A stretch of 64,000 nucleotides of DNA, taken from the NCBI GenBank assembly GCA_024516035.1, contig CM044962.1, positions 6,314,608 to 6,378,607 on the forward strand. The letters run 5' to 3'. Both the position numbers and the translations under genes were made by a program. How positions within the stretch are numbered: the stretch's first letter is position 1; each line of letters opens with the position of its first letter. Shown piece by piece: positions 34,241 to 47,000 of this stretch. Below the pieces are notes generated by a model. The model ran no database searches and was not told where the DNA came from. It worked only from the letters and a program-made list of their open reading frames with translations. This stretch comes from Bactericera cockerelli. Its lineage: Eukaryota; Arthropoda; Insecta; Hemiptera; Triozidae.

Positions 34241-34299
34241 AAATTTTTTATCGTGTCTGCACAAGTGCACATATTATGCATAATATTATCAGTATAATT

Positions 34300-34479
34300 A
34301 GTATAAACAATAAAGTGAGAAGTTGTATTAGATGTACATGAATATCAGAACATACCTGGACAGCTGTTTCGAGCTTATTTGCTCTCATCAGCAGGTAATA
34401 ATCCTGAATATCCATGCCATCAACTAACCTCTCTATTTTAATCAGTATAAACAGAAAAGTGAGAAGTTGTATAATGTAC
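34300..34479 (-). mobile_element. hammerhead-bearing repeat unit
   Basis: Two direct copies of a roughly 36-bp segment (GTATAAACAATAAAGTGAGA and AGTATAAACAGAAAAGTGAG) at 34300-34336 and 34444-34479 flank a hammerhead-ribozyme-like sequence on the minus strand. The period is 144 bp. This layout fits a Penelope-like element terminus, a retrozyme or a ribozyme satellite. Confidence 0.6.
34337..34416 (-). ncRNA. putative type I hammerhead ribozyme
   Basis: Read on the minus strand. Helix I inner strand TACCTG, core CTGATGA, helix II GAGC-AAATAA-GCTC, core GAA followed by A, helix III one C-G pair closed by loop AGCT, then the GTC cleavage triplet and helix I return CAGGTA. Helix I extends outward: a GATTAT/TGTT internal loop, then 12 more pairs between CATGGATATTCAG and CTGATATTCATG with one bulged U. 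All invariant core bases are present. The tiny helix III and internal loop in helix I are as in Penelope-like hammerheads. Self-cleavage is inferred, not shown. Confidence 0.8.
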
Positions 34480-35143
34480 TAGTTAGGTACATTTTTTCTA
34501 CACACTTTGTCTTATGCAAGAACACATAGTTAATTGATATCTAAAGAAGGATATCTTCTGTATTGTAAATTAATTCTCAGCCATAAGGTCATGAGATAAG
34601 ACTTAGCTAATAAAAAAGTGTTTAGGTACGGACCTATGGTGAAAAGAAAACTTTGTCCAACTTTTCTCACTCTGATAGACATCGTGTGAGTCGCGCTGTT
34701 GTGTTCGCGATCTAGATATCCGCGGTGGTTCGAAAATTCCAGAGTTATTTTATCAGTTCTATCTTTAATTATTTTTACAGATTTTAAAACTATAAAATGA
34801 TAATTATTTTGTAATTTTTTTTTCGATTTTCTGGTACCTTTATGTTTTTGAACACTTTGTATATTTATGTACTACTGTTACATACTAGGTATAGGTGCCA
34901 CAAAAATAAATATTTTTATTAATAATTCCATACGTTTTATTACATAAATTTCTTTTAAATTCTCTTACGTAGATAATTATTATTATATTAGAAATCGGAA
35001 GTATTTGGAGGTTTTGGAGATACAAATGATTTAGTATAAAATCTCAAAATTGGCACGTGTACGTGTATACAATGTGAAACAATCACGAGGAAGTATTGTG
35101 TCCATAATTGGCAGTGTATTTTTTTATTATTATTATTATTTTA
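34480..35143. other. non-coding, element L fragment
   Basis: 34985-35100 has ATTAGAAATCGGAAGTATTT and GAGGAAGTATTGTGTCC, related to element L. No gene. Confidence 0.4.
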
Positions 35144-35146
35144 ACC

Positions 35147-35290
35147 GGCCTCAGTAGCTTGATCTATAAGGCTTCGGACTTGTAACCTGGAGGTCGGTGG
35201 TTCAAGTTTCCGGTTTTAGCTTAGATTTAGTAAAGCGAGTTTGAGTATGTAGATGTGCCACAAAAGTGATTCCTAAATGTGATAACTTTT
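35147..35290 (+). mobile_element. SINE-B copy
   Basis: CGGCCTCAGTAGCTTGATC, CTTGTAACCTGGAGGTCGGT. Forms an inverted pair with 35395-35539, about 90 bp before ABC exon 1. Confidence 0.8.
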
Positions 35291-35394
35291 ATTTATTTTT
35301 TAATCCAAGCGGTAAATTATTTTGCGCTAAGTAGTGCATGCTGACTGTGGTTCGCTGAAAACTCACAAAATAGTTTTTAAGTTTTTTTTTTTAA

Positions 35395-35539
35395 AGTTAT
35401 CATATTTGTGTTAATCACTTTCGTGATATCACAACTACTCAAACTAGCTTTATTAAATCTACACTGAAACCGGGACTCAATCCACTGACCTGCAGGTTAC
35501 AAGTCCGCTGCCTTAGCGATCAAGCTATACTGAGGTCAG
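35395..35539 (-). mobile_element. SINE-B copy
   Basis: Minus strand: ACCTCAGTATAGCTTGATCG, AACCTGCAGGTCAGTGGATT. Confidence 0.8.
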
Positions 35540-35628
35540 AAAATATTTTCTTTTATTTTTGGACAGTGGACGACTTTCTGAGCAATTTTGAGTGTGTGTG
35601 TTTTTCGGATAGTTAAATCTCTTTCGTG

Positions 35629-35809
35629 ATGGATCAGCCGTCGGCTACCCCCGGCGGGGCCGCAACGGCTAGCCAGGTAGAGGCCGCTAGCCAGATAGAG
35701 GCCGCCATTCAGGTAGAGGCCGCCATTCAGGTAGTTGGGGCCTACAAGCGTTTCGGCCGCGGCCCTGGGTTCTGAAGAACCTGAACATGATAGTACCCAA
35801 AAATGGCAT
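35629..35809 (+). CDS. ABC transporter exon 1 (contains apparent frameshift)
   Basis: Starts MDQPSATPGG, then four 6-7 residue repeats (ASQVEA, ASQIEA, AIQVEA, AIQVVGA) from 18-bp units, then YKRFGRGP. Near 35764 the frame must shift by one base to continue VLKNLNMIVPKNGI, the usual lead-in to Walker A. Without that shift there is a TGA at once. The donor is GTAAGT at 35810. The start is the first ATG in frame and is plausible, but an earlier exon cannot be excluded. Confidence 0.8.
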
Positions 35810-38800
35810 GTAAGTACATACCTAGAGTAATGTATAATGATAATTCCGTGTCCGTGAGATCGGTATTGATACCTAAATCACGGTGGTGAGAGGATTATAA
35901 ATGGACGCCCAGATCCAATGTCTAGGCTGGTTTCATGTCCATTGATTCTATTTTTGGTTTTAACGTCCTGACTTGAGGTAGACAGGACGGGGGTAGACAG
36001 GAGGTATACAGGTACCTACAGTAATGTATAATAATAATAGTAATATCGCCTTATTTATACTGCCCGATTAAGACTATTAAAGTCTTATTATTCCAGCAGT
36101 AAGCCCAAGACATAGTATTATGTGATGGTAAAATCCCAAATGGGAGGATAAACTTGTCATGTCTCGGCTGGTTTTCGAACCCACGACCTCTGGAATCTCT
36201 GGATTCACAGAGTGCCGCCTTTACCACGGAGCTACCGAGACAGCTAATATTTAAATTATAAATAAATAATATCACCTTTCTTATGTTGTCCAATTAGGAC
36301 CAAAATGACCAATGAGTTCTAATTATTTCAACAGTAAGCCGTATTGATATGTGCTCAAATTCCCAAATGAGAGGTTAACTTGTACCAGCTGGGTTTCGAA
36401 CCCGCGACCTCTGGATTACCAGACTGATGCCTTGACCTCAGAGCTATTGGGACAGAAAATAGTGTATTTACATATAGGTATGTACTAGAATTTTTTCGAC
36501 ATAAAGAGTTTTAGGGCCAAATTATAAAGCACTAAATTTTAAGATAAGGCAGGCTGTTGAAACTGCGACTTGAAGACTCTGACCTGGCTGGACTTTGCTT
36601 AACCCTTTCACTGAATTTGTCCTTGCTCAGGGACATCAATTGATTTTGCAAATACTAGTGCTGCATTCTATGATTTTGTTTCTGTACTTTTTGGAATTGT
36701 TTCTTTGTTCTCTTATCTCTCGATTTTTTCAGTAAAAACTGTTTAGTCTATAGTTTGAACTTCTGTTTGTAAACAAAAGATTTTTCAGTTTTGAAGATTT
36801 GAAAATTTAGAAAAATTCACTGTTTTGAAAGTTTAATTTGAGGTCGAAAATAGTGCAAAGGCTGGCTTTAGAAGTTCATTTGGGTAAGTAAAAGAGTTAT
36901 ATTTCACGTAATTACATTGCTTTTTTAGGGGAAATAAATTACAAGTCCGTAAATTGACTGTAAAGTTGGGTGTCCCTCAGCAGGGACTAATACACTGGGA
37001 GGATTTTTCTGGTACAGATGAGTTTATTTATTTTTTCTCCTAAATAGCTGTACTTAGGGTAGTAAATTCAAGGAAACAGTAAAGTGAGTACATATTTATT
37101 GTATTTGGGTCGGCATTTGTTCCATGAATCCTTTCTTTCCATACCTCATCCACACACATCCACACACACCCTCACCCACACACCCCCACACACACAAACA
37201 CACCCCCCCACACACACACCCCTCCACCACACACACACACCCCTCCACACACACACACACCCCCCCACACACACACACCCCCCCCACACACACACACCCC
37301 CCCACACACACACACCCACCCCCTCCACACAAACACACACATATTTTCTATTTTTTTTAGTTAAAAAAATTAAGTAAAACAAAAAAAGCCAAGTTTTTTC
37401 TATCTTCAAATTATTTTGATGTTTATTTGTTTTATAAACCAAGTGTTGTGTGTAATTATAAGTTTTTCCTGATAACTTATAAATTTCATTTTTTTTCTCT
37501 GCACTGCATTTGTCCTTTCTCAGGGACATCTCATATCTTGGGGTTCGAACCACTTTTAAGATTTTTTTTTTTTTTGGTAACATCATCTATGGACTCCAAC
37601 AAACTCAAAAAAAAAAATGGTTCATATTTTTTTTCCAACTAATTCATGGATGTACAGTGAAAGGGTTAACTTGTCTGTCCCGGTAGCTCAGTGGTAAAGG
37701 CGGCACTCTGTGAATCCACAGGTTCCAGAGGTCGTGCGTTCAAAACCTAGCCGGGACATGACAAGTTATCCTCCCATTTGGGATTTTTACCACATAATAA
37801 TATGTCTCGGGCTTATCTACTGCTGGAATAATGGGACTTTAATAGTCCTTATCGGGCAGTATAAATAAGGCGATATTATTATTATTAAAATTCACTGACA
37901 AAGCAAGAATCGGTGTTTTTTATGTTCTATAGAGTATTCTAAAGATTACACGTTCGGAGATGTTTGTTCGATAGAAAAAAGTAGTCGGAGCAAAAAATTC
38001 TCTTCGTAAACATGTGTTGTGAGGAATCACAAGGTTCTATACCAAAGATGTTTTGAGGACAACTGCATTATTTTGAGGATAATCTTAGAACATGCATGTC
38101 AACCACCAATGCTAAGGCACTAGTCTACTAATCCGCCGACCTCCGTGGCTCAGTGGTTAAGAGCATTGGTTACTGACCCGGAGGTTGCGAGTTCGAATCC
38201 CGGCCGGAGCGGAAATTTCTGACCGACATTTTTCGTTTCCGGAATGGCATGGATGTAAAGGTAGTGCCCTAAAATAATGCGAAAGCGGTTCCGGGGCACA
38301 CTTACCTTTTTTTTTTAAAGTCTACGAATCCAGGTAGCGTTTGTTTCATATCCCACTCAATGCATGAATTTTTACTTATTTATTTCGGACTGACCACATA
38401 TAATACATAATGCCACCAAAACAACCGCCAATACTCTAAGTTTTTAGTGCCCTAACCACATCGACTACCAATACCAATGCTTGTTGTCGTAAAATAAGTA
38501 CCTACCTACCTACTCAACAGATTGATTGTAATGCTGTGTCCGAAAGGCAACTACAATTTTGTAGCAGTCCGTTAAAATAATAAATTTTAATTGTTTCTCT
38601 CTAGGGATACCCAAATTAATAGTCCAATCTATAATTTTATTATTTTTTATTTATATATGAACTACCTATATTTCAAGACAAGATAGATGATCAGGGCAAG
38701 ATAAAAAAAAAATAATAAAAAAAATAGTCCAATTACTTATGAGTACCTACCAATAGTTACAGGTACCTACACGAAATTTTAAAATATACGTGCGGCTTTT

Positions 38801-40981
38801 TTCTGCTTTCTTTCGGGACTTTCCGCCTGCATGGCAAGTAAAAGTATCTTACCGCACTGCGCATGCGCTGAATTATCTTTTCCTCCTCCACAGCTACGGG
38901 CTGCTGGGCTCCAGTGGCTGCGGAAAGACCACCCTCCTGACAGCCATCACAGGCTTCTCCTCCTGGACTTCGGGTCCATCCGCACCTCCATCTCCTCCCC
39001 CTCACGGGTAAGAAAGGGGTTTTTTATTTAAAAGGGTTGGGTGGAAGAGATTGCCACAGGCAATAACCCCGCCCTTTAGGTAGGACATTATTATTATTTT
39101 GTTTTTTTTTTTTTCCTTATTTATTTTGTCATTTGTTTGTTTTTTTTTCTCTCTTTTCTTAATTTTATACTGTTACTATTGTATATACTTTGTCCCCCTA
39201 CTAAAGCTTAAAAAAAAAAAATTATTAGGATTGTTTGTGTCACCCTGTATATCGTAGTAGTAGTAAAATCTTTATTGACATTAAAACATGAATTACAAAG
39301 TGCGGGATAATAGTTCATGCAGGTTAAGGCAACATCTACCATCCAACCCATGATCTTGCACCACTAAGAAAATAGTAACGTCTGATGTACTGATGAAGTA
39401 CATGGTATGTTGTGTGAGTCATCCTGTATATAGTAACGTCTGATTCACTGATGGGCAAGGAAAGTGTGTGGCACCCGGTATATAGTAACGTCTGATTCAC
39501 TGATGAAGTACATGGTATGTTGTGTGAGTCATCCTGTATACAGGGTGTAACAGACTAAATGTAAAATCTCTTAAGAGGTGGTAGTATAGATCATTTCCAA
39601 CCATTAATGTTCTATAACACTTTTGATTTAACTCAGTGGTTCTCGAGATATTATTTTTTTGAATTATTTTTACAAGTCCCCTGCCGCTCGACAAAGAATG
39701 GCATCTAACTCCGTAAATACAGCAGATGAAGCAATAGATTTAACTTTTTCCATAAGAAAACAATATTTCACTGTTATTTAGACCAGATTTATTCTTAAAA
39801 AGTGCACACGTACTGAAAAAAATCGGCAGCAGCGGAAAATTTATCGCGAACATGAAATCCACCTGAAACTTCAGCCGCCATTTTCTCAAAATACTGCCCT
39901 CATAAAGTATTGGTTTCATTTATGTAAAAACTTGCTTGAAGTCTTATCTTTCAGAAAATATGACACACTTGATATAAAACTTTCATTTTTTATTGAAACC
40001 AAGAGAAATAATAAAAAAGTCAGTCAGTACTACTAACTGTACCTACTAGGCTACCATCCTACTTTTAACTAGGGTACTAATTTTTTTCTTCAATTTGACA
40101 AATTATGGTTGTTATTTACTTTCCAACGGCCCAAAAAGTTAGCCTCAGTCGATTCATTGATAAGGCTGCGGACTCTTAACTTGGAGGTCACTGGTTCGAG
40201 TCTCAAGTATGGCAAATATTTAGTAAGACGAGTTTGAGCTATTGTGACACCACGATCGTGATTAATTGACCTTAATATTTTAGTATGTATGTATGGTTTT
40301 ATTTGTGGTGAAGCACAAGGCCTCTTCACATTTTTTGTGGGTAGCGCAGCATTACTAAGAGCCTCCTTTACTTTTCGAATTATTCTATTACATTAATTTC
40401 TTTTTACTCTGGTAATGCCGCCACTGGTCGTTACTCATACAAGTAACTAGTCATTTTTCCTCACGAGGTATGAGTGGACCCGAACATCCAAGTACAGAGC
40501 AGAAAAACTCTTGTCCCGCTGGGGATCGAACCCAGGTCACCATGCGTGCAACGCCTAGCACGCTAACTCACTGTGCCACGGTGACTACTAATTGACCTTA
40601 ATATTTTAGTATTCCATGTGTTTTATTAAAATTCGGTACCTACTAACATAATAATTTGTACCTCTATGTACCAACTTATGAATGTTCAGTATTTACCGTA
40701 CCACCTTTACTTGTGGGTGTTAACTATGTAGGTACATTGTTATGTTTCATTTCATTCAAACCATTTTATCATTGAGACCCTTTCCTCTTATGAACAAATG
40801 AACAATTACGATTATTATTGATTTCTGAAGGACCACAGCTAAAAGTATCATACATGGATACGTACATACTAATTTGCCACACTTGAGACTCGAACCAGTG
40901 ACCTCCAAGTTAAGAGTCTACTGAGGCAAACTTTTGGGCCGTTGGAAAATAAATGGCAACCATAATTTGTCAAATTGAAGA

Positions 40982-41012
<31 letters not shown>

Positions 41013-44000
41013 AAGTGGGGTTTAACGTCGCTTTCAACTGCCATGGTCATATCACGACGGGGGTTTTACCCTCCATTCGCAGGAAACTCACAAACCTGCT
41101 ACTCACATTGACCTCACCCAGCCTGAGTGGGGCCGGGAAAAGCCAGCGTCACGAGAATTAGAATTTGAATGGTCACCCATCCAAGTCTTAACCTCGCTGG
41201 ATGTCGCTTAACTTCGGTGTTCTGAAGGGAACCGGTGTATTCAACATGCCATCGACGCTGGCTGAAAAAAAAAAAAAAAAAAAAAAAATTAGTTCCCTAG
41301 GTAAAAGTAGGATGGTAGCCTAGTAGGTACAGTTAGTAGTACTGACTGACTTTTTTATTATTTCTCTTGGTTTCAATAAAAAATGAAAGTTTTATATCAA
41401 GTGTGTCATATTTTCTGAAAGATAAGACTTCAAGCAAGTTTTTACATAAATGAAACCAATACTTTATGAGGGCAGTATTTTGAGAAAATGGCGGCTGAAG
41501 TTTCAGGTGGATTTCATGTTCGCGATAAATTTTCCGCTGCTGCCGATTTTTTTCAGTACGTGTGCACTTTTTAAGAATAAATCTAGTCTAAATAACAGTG
41601 AAATATTGTTATCTTATGGAAAAAGTTAAATCTATTGCTTCATCTGCTGTATTTACGGAGTTAGATGCCATTCTTTGTCGAGCGGCAGGGGACTTGTAAA
41701 AATAATTCAAAAAAATAATATCTCGAGAACCACTGAGTTAAATCAAAAGTGTTATAGAACATTAATGGTTGGAAATGATCTATATTACCACCTCTTAAGA
41801 GATTTTACATTTAGTCTGTTACACCCTGTATAGTAACGTCTGATTCACTGATTGGCAAGGAATGTGTGTGGCACCCGGTATATGGTAAGGTGACGTCGAC
41901 ACCGATATCAACCAGATCTAAAGCTCTCACGTGTCTAGATTTAACTCCAATGATAATGATCTGAATCAGATTTTAACATCGCAACGTGTGAATCAGAGTT
42001 CTTGATGCTAATACAAGATTTATACATTATCACTATTATCAGTCTACTGTACCTATACTTTTTTCAGTTTTATATACGAGCTTACAACTACACTCTACAT
42101 ACATTCGTCAGCTGGAAGGTAAAACTGACCATCTGCATTTGGACCATATCCATTTGGTCATTGAAATTTCCACCAGTCTTTAAGTAAAATTGTTTTTTTG
42201 CTTTTTCCCGCGCATATGTTTGAATACTACCGAACTTTTGATTTTTAGCCATTAGTTAGGTTAATTTCCAACCAGAGTAACGAAAAATCGAGAAATGACC
42301 AACTGTTACTTGGTCAGTTTTACCCTCTAGCCGACGATATTAGAGTGTTATTTAACTATCTTAAATAATATGCAGTTATTAAATGTTATTATATCATTAT
42401 TACATCGAGGTCTGGCCGCACTGGGTGAAAGATAAAAATCACCAAGGACGGATATACCTCTTATGGCCATATAACTAACTATACACAAGCATTTTAGTCC
42501 AATCAACGATTGAGTTGTAAAATGCGAGAGAGTTCATGCAGCTAATTCTTTCGGAAACTTGTTTAGGATGGTTAGAAAGTATAAAAACTACTAAAAGTCC
42601 TGACGTCTAGGATGTGCTGGGTCCACACAGGTGCAACATGAATTCACTCTGCATGTTGCTGCAACATGAATTCACTCTGTGTGGACGACTTCTGAACACG
42701 GACGTGAATGTTCAAAAAATATCCATGAGGATGTCGGTTTTCTACCGAACATCTTTGATCTTTGTTGCTACTATGTTGCACAGAATGGATCACTGACGAA
42801 CACGAACTGCAACACGTTGCTGCAACATTGTTCCAATTACCACACACATGTTGCAGCAACGTGTTGCATGTTGCACCTGTGTGGACCCAGCATAGGATGG
42901 AAAGATAAGGAGAGAAGGGCGTAAGGGGAAGTGATGAAGATGAAAGTAGATCGCCTTTTTCTCGAAAACGGTACATTTTTTGAAAAACATAAGTACCTAA
43001 ATCAAAGTTCACCCGCCACCGGCCGTAATTCCGCCAATGAGAGTTTTTTTAAGTACTTTTATGACAAAATTATCTTGGATTTGGGGGTTTTATCAATATG
43101 GTATATATGGGGGCTCAACTTTCATACATTTTTCGAGATTCTTAAACGTTAGTCAAATAGGTAATCCGTCAAATTTTTCTTACAAATGTTCTTTGGTTTA
43201 TATGTCAGTAAATTGTAATGACGTACATCTGTTTTACATTAAACTAAACAATATAATAGGTATTTTAAATACAGTGGAACCTGGATACAAGAAAACTCAA
43301 GGAACCATTTTTTTTCTCTCTTATACATCCAGGTTTCTCTTATATAGTTTAACTTATATTTATACTAACACACTTATTATAAAACATACAGTCAAAAATA
43401 ATAATTAAACTAAATTAGAGAAAAAAATCTGGTGTAAACATCACACGACTTTCCTTATACCCCAAAAAGGAGTCGAATTCCGCCACTGGTGACTCAACGG
43501 TAACAGATAACTAAAAACCAATGCCAAATTCGTAATCAGCACTTCAAAATCATTGAATTTGATATGTCACAACCCCCATGTAGGATGAATAATAAAAAAG
43601 TTAGTCAAAGCGGGTCCCCCCACGGTTAGGGTGGTATGCAGAGTCCTCACTGCAGGGATGCCTGGGTCATTTGTCCCTTCGGCTGATTTTGATATGCAGA
43701 GACGTTTGTTTCAAGTGCCTGTGCGCATGCGTATTCAGATGTCTCTTGAAAGAAGATATTTTTTAAAGTTCTATTTTTATGTGTTTTGTATTATCAATAA
43801 CCATGCGAGAAATGAGGAGGTAAAAATAATTGTCAAGGTCAAAATATTCCCTATGCTCGGGACCACCCTACAGTGAACCCTATAAGGATAAAAAAAAAAA
43901 AAAACGTCTCTGCCTACCAGCCTTAAAGTTCTTTTTTTTTAATATATTTTTTTTTTGTGATCACTTGAATAAATTAATATTTTTTCACAGTTAGGGTTCA

Positions 44001-47000
44001 TGCCTCAGGAGGTCGCCTTGTTCGGAGAGTTCACCATAGCGGAGACGTTCATTTTCTTCGCGCGGCTGTACAATATTTCCCCGGCCAAGTGCGCTATCCT
44101 CACCAAGGAGTTGACAGATGTGCTGGACTTGCCGCCCGATGATCAGCTCTGCTCTACCCTCAGGTGTGTCATCTTCTTAAAAAAAAAGAGATGAGTGTTT
44201 CACAGCCCTTTTTATTTCGTAGCCATGAAACAGGAGCTACTGTAGAGGCTTGTGGTCTGTGTTGTAGCCTACCCATCCCGTAGTATGCCTTCCTCCTGAT
44301 GGACGAGAAGTGACACAATACTGCCCAAATAGGTGCTGGGTCAACATTATTATTTTTAACTTTTTTAAGTTTTCATCTGAAAAATAATCTTGTTGAAAAG
44401 TCGTGAAAATAGTTCTCAATATAACAATACAACAAAATTAATATAAAAAAATGTCCTGTATACATTATAGATTATATTAGTAAAAGATTTTTTCAGTTCA
44501 CTATTAGAAAAGTTAATGACAGGTCATTAATTTGTCTCATGTCAAGAGGTCAAGACCATTTACCAATTTTTTTAAATATTTTTATTATATATTTTTTTTT
44601 TTACAAAAGTTAAACATTAATGCGTCATTCTTCTACTCGTCCCATTCCTGCACCATCTTCACATTCAATCCCTCGGATCCTCAGTCTCGCCCCTCTCACT
44701 CTCATGGATACTGCTCTCAATTTTAATTATTTTACCCAATAAATTAATTAAAATACTTAAAAACTACAGCGGTGGACAGGCGAGGCGGGTCTCCATTGCG
44801 GTCACCATGCTTCACTCTCCCGACATCATCATCCTCGATGAGCCAACCTCCGGGGTGGACCCCCTCCTCGCCCATTGCTTCTGGCAGTACCTCACCCGAC
44901 TCACCCAACAAGGAGGTAGAACCATCATCATCACCACGCACTACATTGAGGAGGCGAGGCAGGCTGATACCGTGAGTAGTATGAAAATGTACCGACCTCA
45001 GTAGCTTTATTTATTTAGAAACTCTTTATTAGTAGAACATAATATATACAGACAAATAATGGTAAAAATTATATATAAAAAATGACAATATAATATAAAC
45101 AAGAAAAAAAAACAAGATATAAACATATTTATGTCCTAACTAAAGGGCGGGGTTATTGCCTATGGCAATCTCTTCCCCCCAACCCTTAGCTTGATCGATA
45201 AGGCGGCGGACTTGTAACCTCGAGGTCGGTGGTTCAAGTCCCGGTTTCAGCGTGGATTTGGTGAAACGAGTTTGAGTAGTTGTGATAACACGAAAGTGAT
45301 TAACACAAATATGATTAATTTTTTGCAGTATGAAAATGTCTTTTTGAGAGATATAGATGAAGAGAGGAAATAGATTTTTTTAAAGGAAAATTATTAGATA
45401 TTTTTGTAATACTTAGATTTTGCGTATTATTTTGTCCCGATAGCTCAGTGGTAAAGGCGGCACTCTGTGAATCCAGAAGTTCCAGAGGTCGTGGGTTCGA
45501 AACCCAGCCGGGACATGACAAGTTATCCTCCCATTTGGGATTTTTACCACATAATAATATGTCTTGGGCTTACTGCTGGAATAATGGGACTTTAATAGTC
45601 CTTATCCGGCAGTATAAAAAAGGCGATATTATTATTATTATTATTATTATAGTTATAAATTTTATTCAAATTCTGACACATCATCATCTTCTCGTTTTTA
45701 ATCCAAGTTTGGAAACCTCAGGATTAAAAAAATGCATTTTCTGTCTGATTCAGTTCAATACTTTTCTTCTGAATCAAAAGGATCTTATAAACTAATAAGT
45801 AAATGGAATATTTTAAATGCGAAAATGTAAGTTCTAACTCGAGATCCCCATGGTGCCCATTAATTTCGCCCCTAATCTCTCCCCCCGCAGGTGGCTCTCA
45901 TGAGGCACGGCGTCCTCCTGGTTGAGAGCCCCCCCGAGGATCTGATCCGCCACTACAAGGTGACCACACTGGAGGACGTGTTCCTGCAGCTCTGCTACGT
46001 CCAGAAGAAAGCCGAGGAGAACCCTTTTGCCGTCAAAAACCCCGCGGTAAATATGATGAAATATTTTAGATAGATAGATAGCTAAATAGATAGATAAAAA
46101 ATTGTTGTATTTATTTTTAAAAAAAAATAGTTACAAGGTTGACAGTTAACAAAAGTAAGATAAAGTACAAAATTAACAAAATAAGTAGAAATTAATCTAC
46201 ATATATTATTATTATTATACAACGCTTTCTTAGGTATAAATGGACATTATGTAGGTACATACAAATTATTATTTTAACAATGAAAAAAATGGAAACAATA
46301 TAATACAATAAAAATGAAAAAGAATAGAAAAAAAAACATAAGTCCTAACTAAAGGTTATTGCCTATGGCAATCTCTTCCACCCAACATATATAGAATCTA
46401 AAATAATCTGCTTAGAATCAAAAAATAATAAAAGTAATAAAAGCAGTTGTTCTCAATACATGATATTTTAGTATTATATTTATGAAAAAAAATTTAAATC
46501 GGAGCAAAAAAAATATTATTATGTTTTTACGAAAACGAACACAATTCCGATTTCTAATATTAGAAATTTAGGGGAAGTAATAAATAATTTATAAAGTATT
46601 ATAGCAGTTTTTAAAAGAGATTTACGTTTATGTAAGATACGTGTGTCTGCAAATAAACTCATTCCCGAAACGACCCGACGTTTCCTAATGTTCCATGCGG
46701 AAGGTGCCGGGTTCGAACCTCTGAGGCGACAAAATGTGTACTCAAAATTTAGTTACCAGTTGTTTGTAAGGGTGCGCGCTCATGTTGACCCGCCCATCAA
46801 TACAATAATCTGCCTTATTGATCTACCCAGCCACTCAGGTCTGTTAAGAATTGGAAATATTAATAAGGGTTTAAGGTTTGACATCGTGACATCACGCCAG
46901 CCTCCGTGGCGTATTGGTTGTGACTACAGACTGCCCGTAGTCCAGAGATCCTAATTTCGATCCCCGGTCGGAGCAGACTTTTCACAAAGAAAATTCTGTT

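Larger units (their letters stand above)
39541..41828. mobile_element. giant palindromic DNA element (TA target)
   Basis: Ends CAGGGTGTAACAGAC and complement, flanked by TA. Arms of about 720 bp: left 39541-40270, right 41828-40830, with SINE-D inserted in the right arm and SINE-F in the loop. Both arms carry the same SINE-B, so the SINE predates the palindrome. Confidence 0.88.

Noticed and set aside
44744..44941. Minus-strand frame over ABC exon 4
   Set aside because: Shadow of the exon encoding Walker B; no independent support.
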